A stretch of 16,050 nucleotides of DNA from CAWVWF01 sp963933885 (GCA_963933885.1 CAWVWF010000066.1:1-16050), one strand, 5' to 3'. Positions 1-6,424 are shown, counted from the first letter of the stretch. Program-made: numbers and translations. The notes: a model not told the origin generated them from the sequence alone.

Positions 1-871
1 GATCTACATTAAATCGTGCTAATTCTACAGGTAATAATGTAGTTGCTATTAATCGATAGGCACTCTCTAACATTCCAAATGTATTGGCTGACCCTGAAAT
101 GGAAAAATCATTAGTAGAGTTTAAAATTGTACCTGTTCTCCATTGCGTACCAACAGCCAAACCATCTTTTTCTGAGTAAGATCCATCAGTATAGGTCCCA
201 TTTGAATTTGCGATCGATTGCTCCCCGATAAAAGTTTGATTAGCACCTTGAGTGAATGTTCTATCACTACTTGCTGCTGCAATGCTGAAAACAGCATTAT
301 TACCATCATCGGGAGAAACAGCAGAAGTACTAATTGAATTACATAATGAGCAGTCTGAATTTGTTATATTAACCATGGATACTACATTTTCGAACATCAC
401 AGCACCAAATATTGCTTCATCACCTGCATTAGTAGGGTCATTATAATCTGATGTAATTGAAAAAGAGTTTGTACCTGCTGGAATATTTGCTTCAAGTGTT
501 CCGTAAACCATCAATTCTAAACTAATAACGGCATTGGATTCACTAGCTGCTCCATCATAAAGATATGTCCAATTGGAATTAATGTGAGACAAAGTTGTAG
601 TTGATATTTCAACTGTTGGAACACTACCTCCTGTGGGTGCATTACTTGCCCAGTTGTCTCCCTTTGGATCGGGATTATGATCCCTTTCAACGATCATGTA
701 AAACAGCAGTAACCTATCTGATCCTGCAACAGTTGTGTAGCTTAAAGTTGGGTTTCCTGATGAGCTGCTACCACTTGCCGTGGCAAAGTCGCTACTACCA
801 GATAGTACGGTGACTTGTCCAAATGAAATTTGAAACAAAAAAATTAATATGTATGTCAATTTAACTTGCAT
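1..871 (-). CDS. Secreted protein, probable T9SS substrate (C-terminus outside window)
   Basis: An open frame runs from ATG at 871 to the window edge, giving 290 codons without a stop. The N-terminus MQVKLTYILIFLFQISFGQ is a signal peptide with likely cleavage before Gln. The mature part is rich in Ser, Thr, Asn and Gly with few Lys or Arg, as in secreted beta-sandwich proteins. It contains a close cysteine pair (DCSLC). The last visible residues, LPVELARFNVD, match the LPVEL-x-x-F linker that in Bacteroidota commonly precedes a C-terminal T9SS sorting domain, so roughly 70-90 residues are probably missing. Type IX export to the surface or medium is inferred, and no enzymatic domain is recognised. 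GGGG lies just before the chosen ATG, and an overlapping upstream ATG is out of frame. The gene is divergent from the lipoprotein gene at 966, with 94 bases between the starts that must hold both promoters. Confidence 0.85.
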   Translation of the reverse strand, partial: MQVKLTYILIFLFQISFGQVTVLSGSSDFATASGSSSSGNPTLSYTTVAGSDRLLLFYMIVERDHNPDPKGDNWASNAPTGGSVPTVEISTTTLSHINSNWTYLYDGAASESNAVISLELMVYGTLEANIPAGTNSFSITSDYNDPTNAGDEAIFGAVMFENVVSMVNITNSDCSLCNSISTSAVSPDDGNNAVFSIAAASSDRTFTQGANQTFIGEQSIANSNGTYTDGSYSEKDGLAVGTQWRTGTILNSTNDFSISGSANTFGMLESAYRLIATTLLPVELARFNVD

Positions 872-965
872 CCCCTATATACATAACGCTAATTCTAAAA
901 CAAAGTTCCGAAAAAAAATACGGTTAACACGCAACAAAAGTAAGTTAAAACCCGTAGACCTGTTC

Positions 966-1475
966 ATGAGAGTATCTAAATTAATAATATTAGCGGGAAT
1001 TACATTAATGATTTCTAGTTGTGAAAAGGAAGAACTTGAAATTAATGAGACTATAATAGAATCCACGGAGATTGTTGCGGAAGAAACGACGAAACAAAGA
1101 CCACAAGATAATAGAGCGAAAGATAAGACGGACGATGGTAAAAAAATTCAAGTCTGTCATACAAATGCTAAGATGTTATCAATTAATTACCACGCAGCAT
1201 ATTTGCATTTAGAACATGGTGATATTTTATTTAGCTGTAATCCATCAGACGGAGTAGCATTTAACGATATTAAAAGTGAATTAGAGCAAAAAGTTATTGA
1301 TGCTGAAGCGAACGGAACTAAAAACTTCGATATGAAAGATGCATTTGAAGATTGGTATTTAAATGATTATTTAACAGGAAATTGGAATCCAGAAGAAGAT
1401 AACGATACAGGAAGTTCTGGAGGATCAGGATCTTCAGGAAGTGGAACAGGAGGAATTGGAGGCGGAGGTCTTTAA
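966..1475 (+). CDS. Small lipoprotein with CH...HLxHGD...C motif and Gly/Ser-rich tail
   Basis: This gene encodes 169 residues. I start it at ATG 966 rather than the in-frame ATG at 849, because MRVSKLIILAGITLMISSC is a good lipoprotein signal (lipobox MISS-C), while the extra upstream residues are basic and would bury it. After a Glu/Thr-rich linker comes VCHTNAKMLSINYHAAYLHLEHGDILFSC. That spacing resembles the CHxxG...AHLxHGD...C segment repeated in many Bacteroidota secreted proteins, here with the glycine replaced. The two cysteines, two histidines and HGD could bind a metal, but this is inference. A helical region follows, then a tail made almost only of Gly, Ser and Thr ending GGIGGGGL. 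A rho-independent terminator lies 24 bases after the stop, so the gene is probably monocistronic. Function unknown. Confidence 0.8.
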   Translation: MRVSKLIILAGITLMISSCEKEELEINETIIESTEIVAEETTKQRPQDNRAKDKTDDGKKIQVCHTNAKMLSINYHAAYLHLEHGDILFSCNPSDGVAFNDIKSELEQKVIDAEANGTKNFDMKDAFEDWYLNDYLTGNWNPEEDNDTGSSGGSGSSGSGTGGIGGGGL

Positions 1476-1498
1476 AAGTAAATTACTTTGTATAATAT

Positions 1499-1528
1499 GG
1501 ATCGTCTTTAAAGACGGTCCTTTTTTTT
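1499..1528 (+). terminator. Rho-independent terminator of the small lipoprotein gene
   Basis: The stem GGATCGTCTTT pairs with AAAGACGGTCC through one T-G wobble and is followed directly by eight T residues. It lies 24 bases after the stop of the lipoprotein gene ending at 1475. Confidence 0.9.
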
Positions 1529-1547
1529 GCTTTCTATTTTTTTATTT

Positions 1548-1560
1548 GGTGACAGTCACC
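1548..1560. repeat. Short palindrome GGTGACAGTCACC, copy 1
   Basis: A 13-base perfect palindrome around a central A, followed by AATT. The same word recurs at 1926-1938 and 5864-5876, and variants lie at 1888-1900, 2083-2092 and 2208-2219. Here and at 5864 it marks the outer end of the duplicated tRNA-Cys flank module. Confidence 0.8.
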
Positions 1561-1613
1561 AATTGAAAAATTGCTCTAGAGTATAGCTTTTATTGAGTTT
1601 CTCACCCAAAACG

Positions 1614-1644
1614 GCGATGCAGAATATAGTGTTTTCTGCATCGC
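1614..1644. repeat. Hairpin repeat beside tRNA-Cys pseudogene, copy A
   Basis: GCGATGCAGAA pairs perfectly with TTCTGCATCGC around a 9-base loop. The same hairpin with small changes occurs at 5928-5962, just 3' of the functional tRNA-Cys, and in decayed form at 2031-2065. Read on the minus strand it follows the tRNA sequence, so in the intact copy it may act as a weak terminator or 3' stabilising structure. Confidence 0.75.
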
Positions 1645-1652
1645 TGTTTTAG

Positions 1653-1724
1653 AGTTTAAGATAGGGGTCGAACCTGCAATAATGGTTTTGAAGACCATCG
1701 CTTTAATCATTTGGCTACATGAGT
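1653..1724 (-). pseudogene. Decayed tRNA-Cys copy with UCA anticodon
   Basis: This segment aligns base for base with the functional tRNA-Cys at 5969-6040, including the T-loop region GGTTCGA and an intact anticodon stem (ATGGT with ACCAT). The loop reads CTTCAAA, so the anticodon is UCA instead of GCA. The acceptor stem is broken: ACTCATG against CTTAAAC pairs at only three of seven positions. The D-stem has a mismatch, and the D-loop GG has become GA. It is therefore best called a pseudogene from a duplicated tRNA-Cys, not a selenocysteine tRNA or a working UGA suppressor. Confidence 0.8.
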
Positions 1725-1727
1725 TTT

Positions 1728-1862
1728 CTCGCGCGTATGTTCCGGAGGACATGCGTGTGTACTTACATTCGCATCTCCAGATGCGAGTAGTTATTGTTGT
1801 TAATTGCGTCTGGAGACGCTGGGGTAGATACACACGCATGTCCTCCGGAACATACGCGCGAG
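1728..1862. repeat. Long inverted-repeat element, copy 1 (intact)
   Basis: The arms 1728-1761 and 1829-1862 are perfect 34-base inverted repeats beginning CTCGCGCG and ending CGCGCGAG. The middle holds two smaller hairpins, GCATCTCCAGATGC and GCGTCTGGAGACGC, which are also near-complements of each other, so the whole 135 bases can fold into one long hairpin. A second copy lies at 6741-6889 with an altered right arm. GC content is far above the surroundings. It encodes no transposase. It resembles a small non-autonomous or REP/MITE-like interspersed element. Confidence 0.85.
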
Positions 1863-1887
1863 TGTAGTTCTTGTTAGTTTTTCATAA

Positions 1888-1900
1888 GGTGTCCGTCACC
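1888..1900. repeat. Short palindrome variant GGTGTCCGTCACC
   Basis: A 13-base variant of the GGTGACAGTCACC palindrome. The outer GGTG and CACC pair, and the centre differs. It is followed by TTTTATTTT. Confidence 0.6.
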
Positions 1901-1925
1901 TTTTATTTTAAAATAGAAAATATCT

Positions 1926-1938
1926 GGTGACAGTCACC
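1926..1938. repeat. Short palindrome GGTGACAGTCACC, copy 2
   Basis: Identical 13-base palindrome to 1548-1560 and 5864-5876. It begins a third, more diverged copy of the module whose other landmark is the hairpin at 2031-2065. Confidence 0.75.
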
Positions 1939-2030
1939 AAGTTTACATGTCTTTGGTGTAAAAAAAAGGGAAATATAATCATTCAAAAAGTACTTTAGAA
2001 ACAAGTGTGATAGAGTTTTCAATCTAAAAT

Positions 2031-2065
2031 AGCGATGCAGAATATGTTGTTTTCTGCACAGTGAT
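2031..2065. repeat. Hairpin repeat, decayed copy C
   Basis: AGCGATGCAGAA followed after a short loop by TTCTGCACAGTGATT, a damaged version of the hairpins at 1614-1644 and 5928-5962. It is followed by AGAGTTTAA, where the tRNA sequence would begin, but the tRNA part is absent here. Confidence 0.65.
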
Positions 2066-2082
2066 TTCAGAGTTTAATGACT

Positions 2083-2092
2083 GGGACAGTCC
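2083..2092. repeat. Short palindrome GGGACAGTCC
   Basis: GGAC-A-GTCC palindrome, embedded in GGGACAGTCCTGAATT. It is a variant of the same family as GGTGACAGTCACC, with the same centre ACAGT followed by AATT. Confidence 0.5.
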
Positions 2093-2207
2093 TGAATTAA
2101 AAAAGTATTCTGTAGTTAATATATATATATATATTAAGGTTTTTAGTCAAAATAGCTTGTCAAAAAAGGTCTCTTTTTAATGCGTTTTTTTGTGTGAATG
2201 AAAAATA

Positions 2208-2219
2208 GGGTCAGGCTCC
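2208..2219. repeat. Short imperfect palindrome GGGTCAGGCTCC
   Basis: An imperfect palindrome of the same length class as the other short repeats in this field. It lies about 60 bases beyond the stop of the porin-like gene. Membership in the family is tentative. Confidence 0.4.
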
Positions 2220-2279
2220 TAGTAAGCTCTGAATTTAAACAATCTGTTAAGTTTTGATTACAATAAGAGTAGTTAACGT

Positions 2280-3548
2280 TTAATTTCTATTTTCCTTAAA
2301 AATCTTAGATACATTCCCCGTAATCATTAGCCAACCCCACTGATTTAATGAAGAAACGTTAGTTAACCCTTTAACCACACTCAAAGATGAAGTAGAAAAA
2401 TATTGGCTATAACCCATTACTAATTTAATATTATCATTTAAATTGTACTTTATTACAACATCTACTTCTTGCCCTAAATCAGAAGAATATTCTTCATTGT
2501 TTTTTGTTATTTTGGCTGCACCATTAAACTGGTGAATCATTCCAATGAGTTTTAGTTTTTTAGAAAGTGGAGCAATAACCCTGAAGCTTAAATCAATTAA
2601 ACCTACAGAGTTGGAATGATTACCAACGTAATAATAATCCATCAATCCATTAAATTTATGATTTGTTCCAAAAATTGGATTAAAAGAATTCGATTTAGTA
2701 GAAGAGCCATTCATATCTGTACCAGAAATTATCTCACCTCCTAATTCCAACTTAATTTTTTTTACTTTATATCCAAAATGTAATGCTGCTAAAAAAGAGG
2801 ATGATTGAGCACCTGAAGATAATTGACCAAATTGTCCGTAAATCGCTAAGTCACCGCTAAATTTAGAGTTTTGGCTTATATATTTATTAAAAGTTCCAAT
2901 TGTTTGAAGGGCATATATTTTTAGTGTTCCGTCGGAATCTTGAAATACATTATTCATAATTAAATATGAACTTTTAATGTTTTTAAATTTGGTTGACAAG
3001 TGAATCATTTGAAGCCCCTTGGTTTGATTTTGGAGATCATACAAATTTCCAGTTCGGCCAACGCCATTTTGATTATAACCCATTACTACGTCTAACTTAA
3101 TTTTTTCATTCTTAAATGAAATTAAACCAGCGTCATGACTTCTTCCTTGTTGAGCCCAATCTACATTCCCTAAAATTCTTGAATCATCATAAACCAACTC
3201 TTGACGTCCTAATTTCACACTCCATTTTCCTGCAGAATCTAGTTGAAATTTCATCCAACCTTCATGTAAACTGTTCAACCCATCATTTGCATTTAATGAC
3301 GGGACCTGACCCCAAACACGAACATCTTGAGGCACCAATTTAATTTCAACTTTTTTAATTTTTGTTGTCAATGCTAGCCTAGTCCTTTGCTGAATAAAAG
3401 TTGCACCAATATCATTGGTAGAAGATGGCTGTGAAAAACCATCCCTATATTCCAGTCTTGGCCTTACAACAACATCTAATTTAGTTTGAGCTTGTATTGC
3501 AGTACTAAGCATTACTGCTATTGAAATAACAAAAGTTGCTTTTTTCAT
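2280..3548 (-). CDS. Outer-membrane beta-barrel, alginate-export-like porin
   Basis: This gene encodes 422 residues. MKKATFVISIAVMLSTAIQAQ is a Sec signal peptide with cleavage after AQA or AQAQ. The mature protein has alternating hydrophobic and polar strands throughout, as expected for an outer-membrane barrel. The segment around residues 110-140 (KLGRQELVYDDSRILGNVDWAQQGRSHDA) strongly resembles the core motif of the alginate_exp family, GRQEL...D.R..GN.DW...GRS.D. Family members are diffusion channels and the name does not prove alginate as substrate. The gene starts one base after the stop of the PilJ/HAMP/GAF sensor gene, so the two are probably co-transcribed and translationally coupled. 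With that partner, uptake of a small anion such as nitrate is a reasonable guess. No clear terminator follows; the repeat field begins just downstream. Confidence 0.88.
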   Translation of the reverse strand: MKKATFVISIAVMLSTAIQAQTKLDVVVRPRLEYRDGFSQPSSTNDIGATFIQQRTRLALTTKIKKVEIKLVPQDVRVWGQVPSLNANDGLNSLHEGWMKFQLDSAGKWSVKLGRQELVYDDSRILGNVDWAQQGRSHDAGLISFKNEKIKLDVVMGYNQNGVGRTGNLYDLQNQTKGLQMIHLSTKFKNIKSSYLIMNNVFQDSDGTLKIYALQTIGTFNKYISQNSKFSGDLAIYGQFGQLSSGAQSSSFLAALHFGYKVKKIKLELGGEIISGTDMNGSSTKSNSFNPIFGTNHKFNGLMDYYYVGNHSNSVGLIDLSFRVIAPLSKKLKLIGMIHQFNGAAKITKNNEEYSSDLGQEVDVVIKYNLNDNIKLVMGYSQYFSTSSLSVVKGLTNVSSLNQWGWLMITGNVSKIFKENRN

Positions 3549-3549
3549 T

Positions 3550-5523
3550 TTACCCTTTTATTTTTGATATCTCCTGATTTAATTTTTTTATTTCATCTCT
3601 AAATTCTTGTTCTCGTTCTTCCATGGAATCTTGGGTTGCTTGCATTTCCTCCATCGTTTGTCTTAATTCCTCTTCCTGAGACTGTAGATTCTCTTCCATA
3701 CTTTTTGATTCAATTAATAACGATTTAGTATTCTCATTAACTCTCGCTGAATTTATAGTCGAAGCAATACTTTCACAAAGTGAACATAAGAAATCAACTT
3801 GGAGGTTTGTGAAAGTATTAAATGAAGCTAATTCTATAATTCCAAAAACATCATCATTAATCAATAATGGTAAAATTAAAACAGAAGCTGGTTCAGCTTC
3901 TCCGAGTCCAGAAGTGATTTTCATATAATCCGCAGGAATATCTGTTAAAAAAACATGTTTCTTCTCTAAATATACTTGACCAACCGTTCCTTCTCCAGGT
4001 TTAACAAATCCATCTACAAATTTAGATCGACCATAAGCATAAGAACCTTTACGTTCAATTAATATATTCTCACTATCCTTATTGTTAACTATAAATATAG
4101 CCCCTTGAACAGCATCAATATATTGTACAACATTTGCTATAATATCTTGACTGAATTCTTCTAAATCTAGATGAGAAGCTCTTAAAACATCGGCGAATTT
4201 TGCAAGCCCTTCAGTTTTCCAATTTCTCGATAAGCTTTCTTCCTCAACAGATTTAAGCTTATCTCGCATACTTATTAAAGACTTTCCTAGTTCGTCATCT
4301 TCCGATGCTGCAGTGAATTTATACTCAAAATTCCCTTGTCCTATTTCTCCTGTAAACTTGCTATAAGACTTAATATTTATCACTAACTTATTTAAAGAGT
4401 TATTCAAAGCTCCTACTTCATCTTTTCTCTCTAGTTTTTTAACGCTAGGAATTTCACCAAAAGAAAGACTTTCCACTTGTTTGGTTATCTTTCTTATGGG
4501 AGTAACAATTAATTTATTAATACCAACATACCCAAGTAAAATAATTATTATCGTAATTAATAAAAGTGTAATTAAAGTTGTGTTTAGCAACTTGTTTGTT
4601 TCTTCTTTTTCCCTTTTTGTTTCAAAAGCAATCGCATGAACAAGTGCGTTATTCTGTTTTAAAAGCCCAGTGTAATTGTTTGAAATCACTTCAATACATT
4701 CCAAATACTCTTTTGCAGCAACTACAACTTCGGCATGCTGTTTAAACGGAATCCAAACCTGTCTAACCTCATTAACCTCTTTTAATAAGGAAGGTGATAT
4801 TTTTGGAAAAACTATTGATTCTCCTTCTAACGTACCTCCATTAACAAGAATATTAAAGCTATTATCATGAAGCGAAATTGTTTTAGCTAAATTAGGAATT
4901 AGTGATTTATCTCCTTGCAAAATCTTAAAAACCATTAACCCAATTCTTTGAGAAAGCATTCTATTCCTTCCTGCAACATTAATAATTGCCTTTATAGTTT
5001 CTGATGGTAAATTACTTAGCGCTGGATCTTTTACGAGCCCTTTAAATAAGGAATTATTTGCTTTTAATAACCTAGTATAATTTTCACCTATATAAACATT
5101 AGCTTCAGTCAGTTGAGGGTTGTCTAATAACAATTCTGCACAGCGCTTATAAGGTCCCCACAATTTTTCAACTTTCACTAATTCTTCCATAGCTGTACCA
5201 ACAACAGGAAGTAAAGGCCCGTTTGTTTTTAAACCAGGTACTATTCCTCCAAATTTCAGGGCATTTAAACTCGAATCATGTAAGAAAATAGCTTTTTCAA
5301 GATCGTTTAGGGCTTGTGCATTACCTGAAAGTACTTGGAAACTTGTTGCCGAAATTCGTTGTGATAACATTCTATTTCTTCCTGCGGTATTTATTGTATC
5401 AATTGAATTATCAGATTTGAAGTTTTGGACATAAAAAACAAAAATTTGATTGATAAGAAATATAAATAATATTAATCCAAAAATTAATAAGTTCTTTTTT
5501 GAAAGGTTTAGGTTTTTATACAT
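3550..5523 (-). CDS. Membrane sensor: two PilJ domains, HAMP, GAF and C-terminal coiled coil
   Basis: This gene encodes 657 residues. Transmembrane segment 1 is near residues 10-33. The periplasmic part carries two PilJ-type (type IV pili methyl-accepting transducer N-terminal) modules, each marked by the same motif AGRNRMLSQR at 47-56 and 184-193. Transmembrane segment 2 is near 313-338, followed by HAMP (about 335-390, with TPIRKITKQVE), a second HAMP-like stretch (about 390-430), a GAF domain (about 440-595, with GEGTVGQVYLEKKHVFLTDIP) and a Gln/Glu-rich coiled coil (600-657, with QEEELRQTMEEMQATQ). There is no histidine kinase, cyclase or chemoreceptor tip, so the output must pass to a partner, probably through the coiled coil. 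PilJ/NarX-like domains are often linked to nitrate or nitrite sensing. The downstream gene for a barrel porin is one base away. Confidence 0.88.
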   Translation of the reverse strand: MYKNLNLSKKNLLIFGLILFIFLINQIFVFYVQNFKSDNSIDTINTAGRNRMLSQRISATSFQVLSGNAQALNDLEKAIFLHDSSLNALKFGGIVPGLKTNGPLLPVVGTAMEELVKVEKLWGPYKRCAELLLDNPQLTEANVYIGENYTRLLKANNSLFKGLVKDPALSNLPSETIKAIINVAGRNRMLSQRIGLMVFKILQGDKSLIPNLAKTISLHDNSFNILVNGGTLEGESIVFPKISPSLLKEVNEVRQVWIPFKQHAEVVVAAKEYLECIEVISNNYTGLLKQNNALVHAIAFETKREKEETNKLLNTTLITLLLITIIIILLGYVGINKLIVTPIRKITKQVESLSFGEIPSVKKLERKDEVGALNNSLNKLVINIKSYSKFTGEIGQGNFEYKFTAASEDDELGKSLISMRDKLKSVEEESLSRNWKTEGLAKFADVLRASHLDLEEFSQDIIANVVQYIDAVQGAIFIVNNKDSENILIERKGSYAYGRSKFVDGFVKPGEGTVGQVYLEKKHVFLTDIPADYMKITSGLGEAEPASVLILPLLINDDVFGIIELASFNTFTNLQVDFLCSLCESIASTINSARVNENTKSLLIESKSMEENLQSQEEELRQTMEEMQATQDSMEEREQEFRDEIKKLNQEISKIKG

Positions 5524-5863
5524 TGGTTTATTTTTGGTTATTCTTAAAACTCTTCTAGATAAATAAAGTTTTGTTAATTGAGTACTATTAGATGAATTGT
5601 AGTAAAAATACTTTAAATGTTAATCTTTTTGATTAAAAACTTAAACAAATATGCCAGTATGGCGTTTTTATTCGATAAAACGTTTAATTTATGTGGTAAA
5701 AAATTAAACAATATGTTTTTCGAGGGAAATAAGGGAGTAATGATGGGACAGTATGTGTGGAAATCATATTCTTTTTGTCTGGGGTTTCAATATTGGCTAA
5801 TACCAAGGAATGTAAACTTTGTTAATTTGAAATTCCCAGTAATTGTTTTTGGTACAAAAAAAC
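5524..5863. other. Intergenic stretch upstream of the sensor gene
   Basis: I see no supported gene in these 340 bases. The part next to 5523 must hold the promoter of the sensor/porin operon, but I could not identify a convincing Bacteroidota -33/-7 pair. An 83-codon frame on the plus strand (5617-5868) has no recognisable features and runs into the repeat module. I treat it as spurious. Confidence 0.6.
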
Positions 5864-5876
5864 GGTGACAGTCACC
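5864..5876. repeat. Short palindrome GGTGACAGTCACC, copy 3
   Basis: The same 13-base palindrome as at 1548 and 1926, followed by AATT. It marks the outer end of the module that runs through the hairpin at 5928-5962 into tRNA-Cys. The whole module is about 177 bases and matches 1548-1724. Confidence 0.8.
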
Positions 5877-5927
5877 AATTCAAAAAGCGCTCTAAATATC
5901 TGTAATTGTTAAGTTTGTCACCTGAAA

Positions 5928-5962
5928 CAGCGATGCAGAATATAGTATTTTCTACATCGCTG
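5928..5962 (-). terminator. Hairpin at the 3' end of the tRNA array (possible terminator)
   Basis: CAGCGATGCAGAA pairs with TTCTACATCGCTG through one G-T wobble or mismatch, around a short loop. On the minus strand it lies 6 bases beyond tRNA-Cys, the last tRNA of the array, and is followed only by GTTTC, a weak T-run. It could terminate or protect the array transcript. The same structure is conserved in two decayed copies at 1614-1644 and 2031-2065. Confidence 0.5.
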
Positions 5963-5968
5963 TATCAG

Positions 5969-6040
5969 AGTTCACATTAGGAATCGAACCTACAATAATG
6001 GTTTTGCAGACCATCGCCTTAACCGTTTGGCTACGTGAAC
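5969..6040 (-). tRNA. tRNA-Cys (GCA)
   Basis: 72 bases. The acceptor GTTCACG pairs with TGTGAAC, the discriminator is U73 as usual for Cys, and the D-stem GCC/GGC is intact. The anticodon stem ATGGT/ACCAT has loop CTGCAAA. The T-arm has TTCGATT with one mismatch at the base of its stem. No CCA is encoded. It is the last gene of the array and the parent of the pseudogene at 1653-1724. Confidence 0.93.
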
Positions 6041-6045
6041 TTTTG

Positions 6046-6117
6046 TAAGAATGGTAGGATTCGAACCCACATCATCAAGGCCGTAACTTGACATTCTATC
6101 CGTTGAACTACATTCTT
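6046..6117 (-). tRNA. tRNA-Arg (ACG)
   Basis: 72 bases. The acceptor AAGAATG/CATTCTT is perfect, with A73. The anticodon stem TCAAG/CTTGA has loop TTACGGC. The D-arm contains GG, and the T-loop is TTCGAAT. Five bases separate it from tRNA-Cys. No CCA is encoded. Confidence 0.93.
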
Positions 6118-6123
6118 ATTATT

Positions 6124-6171
6124 GGGGTGTTACCGGATCAAGTCCGGCTTACACTTCTTTCTATTGCCCCT
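6124..6171 (-). repeat. Structured spacer with REP-like hairpin between tRNA-Arg and tRNA-His
   Basis: On the minus strand GGGG...CCCC encloses GTGT...ACAC and then the hairpin CCGGA-CTTGA-TCCGG (6133-6147). CGGACTTGATCCGG is a word I know as a widespread intergenic repeat in bacteria. The nested stems suggest a folded element between the two tRNAs rather than random spacer. Confidence 0.55.
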
Positions 6172-6173
6172 AG

Positions 6174-6244
6174 GGTGTCTTCGGGAATCGAACCCTATTC
6201 TCCTCGTTCACAGCGAGGTATTCTACCAATAAACTAAAGACACC
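6174..6244 (-). tRNA. tRNA-His (GTG)
   Basis: 71 bases. The acceptor GGTGTCTT/AAGACACC pairs over eight base pairs, including the extra G-1 with C73, the hallmark of tRNA-His. The anticodon stem CCTCG/CGAGG has loop CTGTGAA. The T-loop is TTCGATT. No CCA is encoded. Confidence 0.94.
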
Positions 6245-6254
6245 ATTTGTATTG

Positions 6255-6325
6255 ACACCGAAAATGGAATCGAACCATTGTCAGCTGGATCAAAACCAGT
6301 TGTCTTACCATTAGACTATTCGGCG
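6255..6325 (-). tRNA. tRNA-Gln (TTG)
   Basis: 71 bases including the discriminator. The acceptor CGCCGAA/TTCGGTG has one G-T wobble. The D-stem GTCT/AGAC is perfect, and the anticodon loop TTTTGAT gives TTG. The T-loop is TTCGATT. The first pair is C-G and position 73 is U, unlike the weak first pair and G73 common in bacterial tRNA-Gln. Confidence 0.88.
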
Positions 6326-6330
6326 TAGAA

Positions 6331-6417
6331 GGTGCTCACGTCCCTGCTCTTCATTGATGAAGGCACTTTTTCTCCCACCCGTGTAGATTTAAATTAATTT
6401 TAAATCCCATGAGCACC
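6331..6417 (-). ncRNA. Structured spacer closed by an 8-bp terminal stem, between tRNA-Asp and tRNA-Gln
   Basis: This 87-base segment has perfectly complementary ends, GGTGCTCA with TGAGCACC, like an acceptor stem. Inside are two further hairpins: GATTTAAA/TTTAAATC and CTTCAT/ATGAAG, so it can fold as a three-way junction. It has no T-loop or anticodon arm and is not a tRNA. A CACGGGTGG word inside it recurs in the next spacer at 6502-6630. I do not recognise the family. It could be a small RNA excised during tRNA processing, or a mobile structured repeat. Confidence 0.45.
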
Positions 6418-6424
6418 CGTATTG

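Larger units (their letters stand above)
1529..2279. other. Gene-free repeat field
   Basis: I see no credible coding frame in these 750 bases. The stretch holds five short palindromes of the GGTGACAGTCACC type or variants, a long inverted-repeat element, a tRNA-Cys-derived pseudogene with the hairpin found beside the functional tRNA-Cys, a second more decayed copy of that hairpin, and a TA dinucleotide run near 2118-2134. The two short frames inside the inverted repeat mirror each other because the repeat is palindromic. It has the look of a landing zone for interspersed repeats downstream of the porin gene. Confidence 0.8.

Noticed and set aside
849..965. Upstream in-frame start that would add 39 residues to the small lipoprotein
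   Set aside because: It would overlap the divergent gene and place a basic segment before the lipoprotein signal; ATG 966 gives a normal lipobox protein.
1653..1724. Selenocysteine or UGA-suppressor tRNA
   Set aside because: The UCA anticodon is real, but the acceptor stem is mostly unpaired, the D-arm is damaged, and there is no long variable arm or 8-bp acceptor as in tRNA-Sec. It is a decayed tRNA-Cys copy.
1576..1867. Two opposing frames of 60-90 codons with near-identical translations
   Set aside because: They read through the perfect inverted repeat and the tRNA pseudogene. The similarity arises because the DNA is palindromic, not because a protein is conserved.
2118..2134. TA dinucleotide run
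   Set aside because: A simple A/T microsatellite in A/T-rich intergenic DNA, with no further signal.
1548..2219. CRISPR-like array
   Set aside because: The short palindromes are irregularly spaced and vary in sequence. There is no constant repeat-spacer pattern and no cas gene.
5617..5868. 83-codon plus-strand frame
   Set aside because: No signal peptide, motif or ribosome site; Phe/Asn/Lys-rich as expected of translated A/T-rich DNA; runs into the repeat module at 5864.
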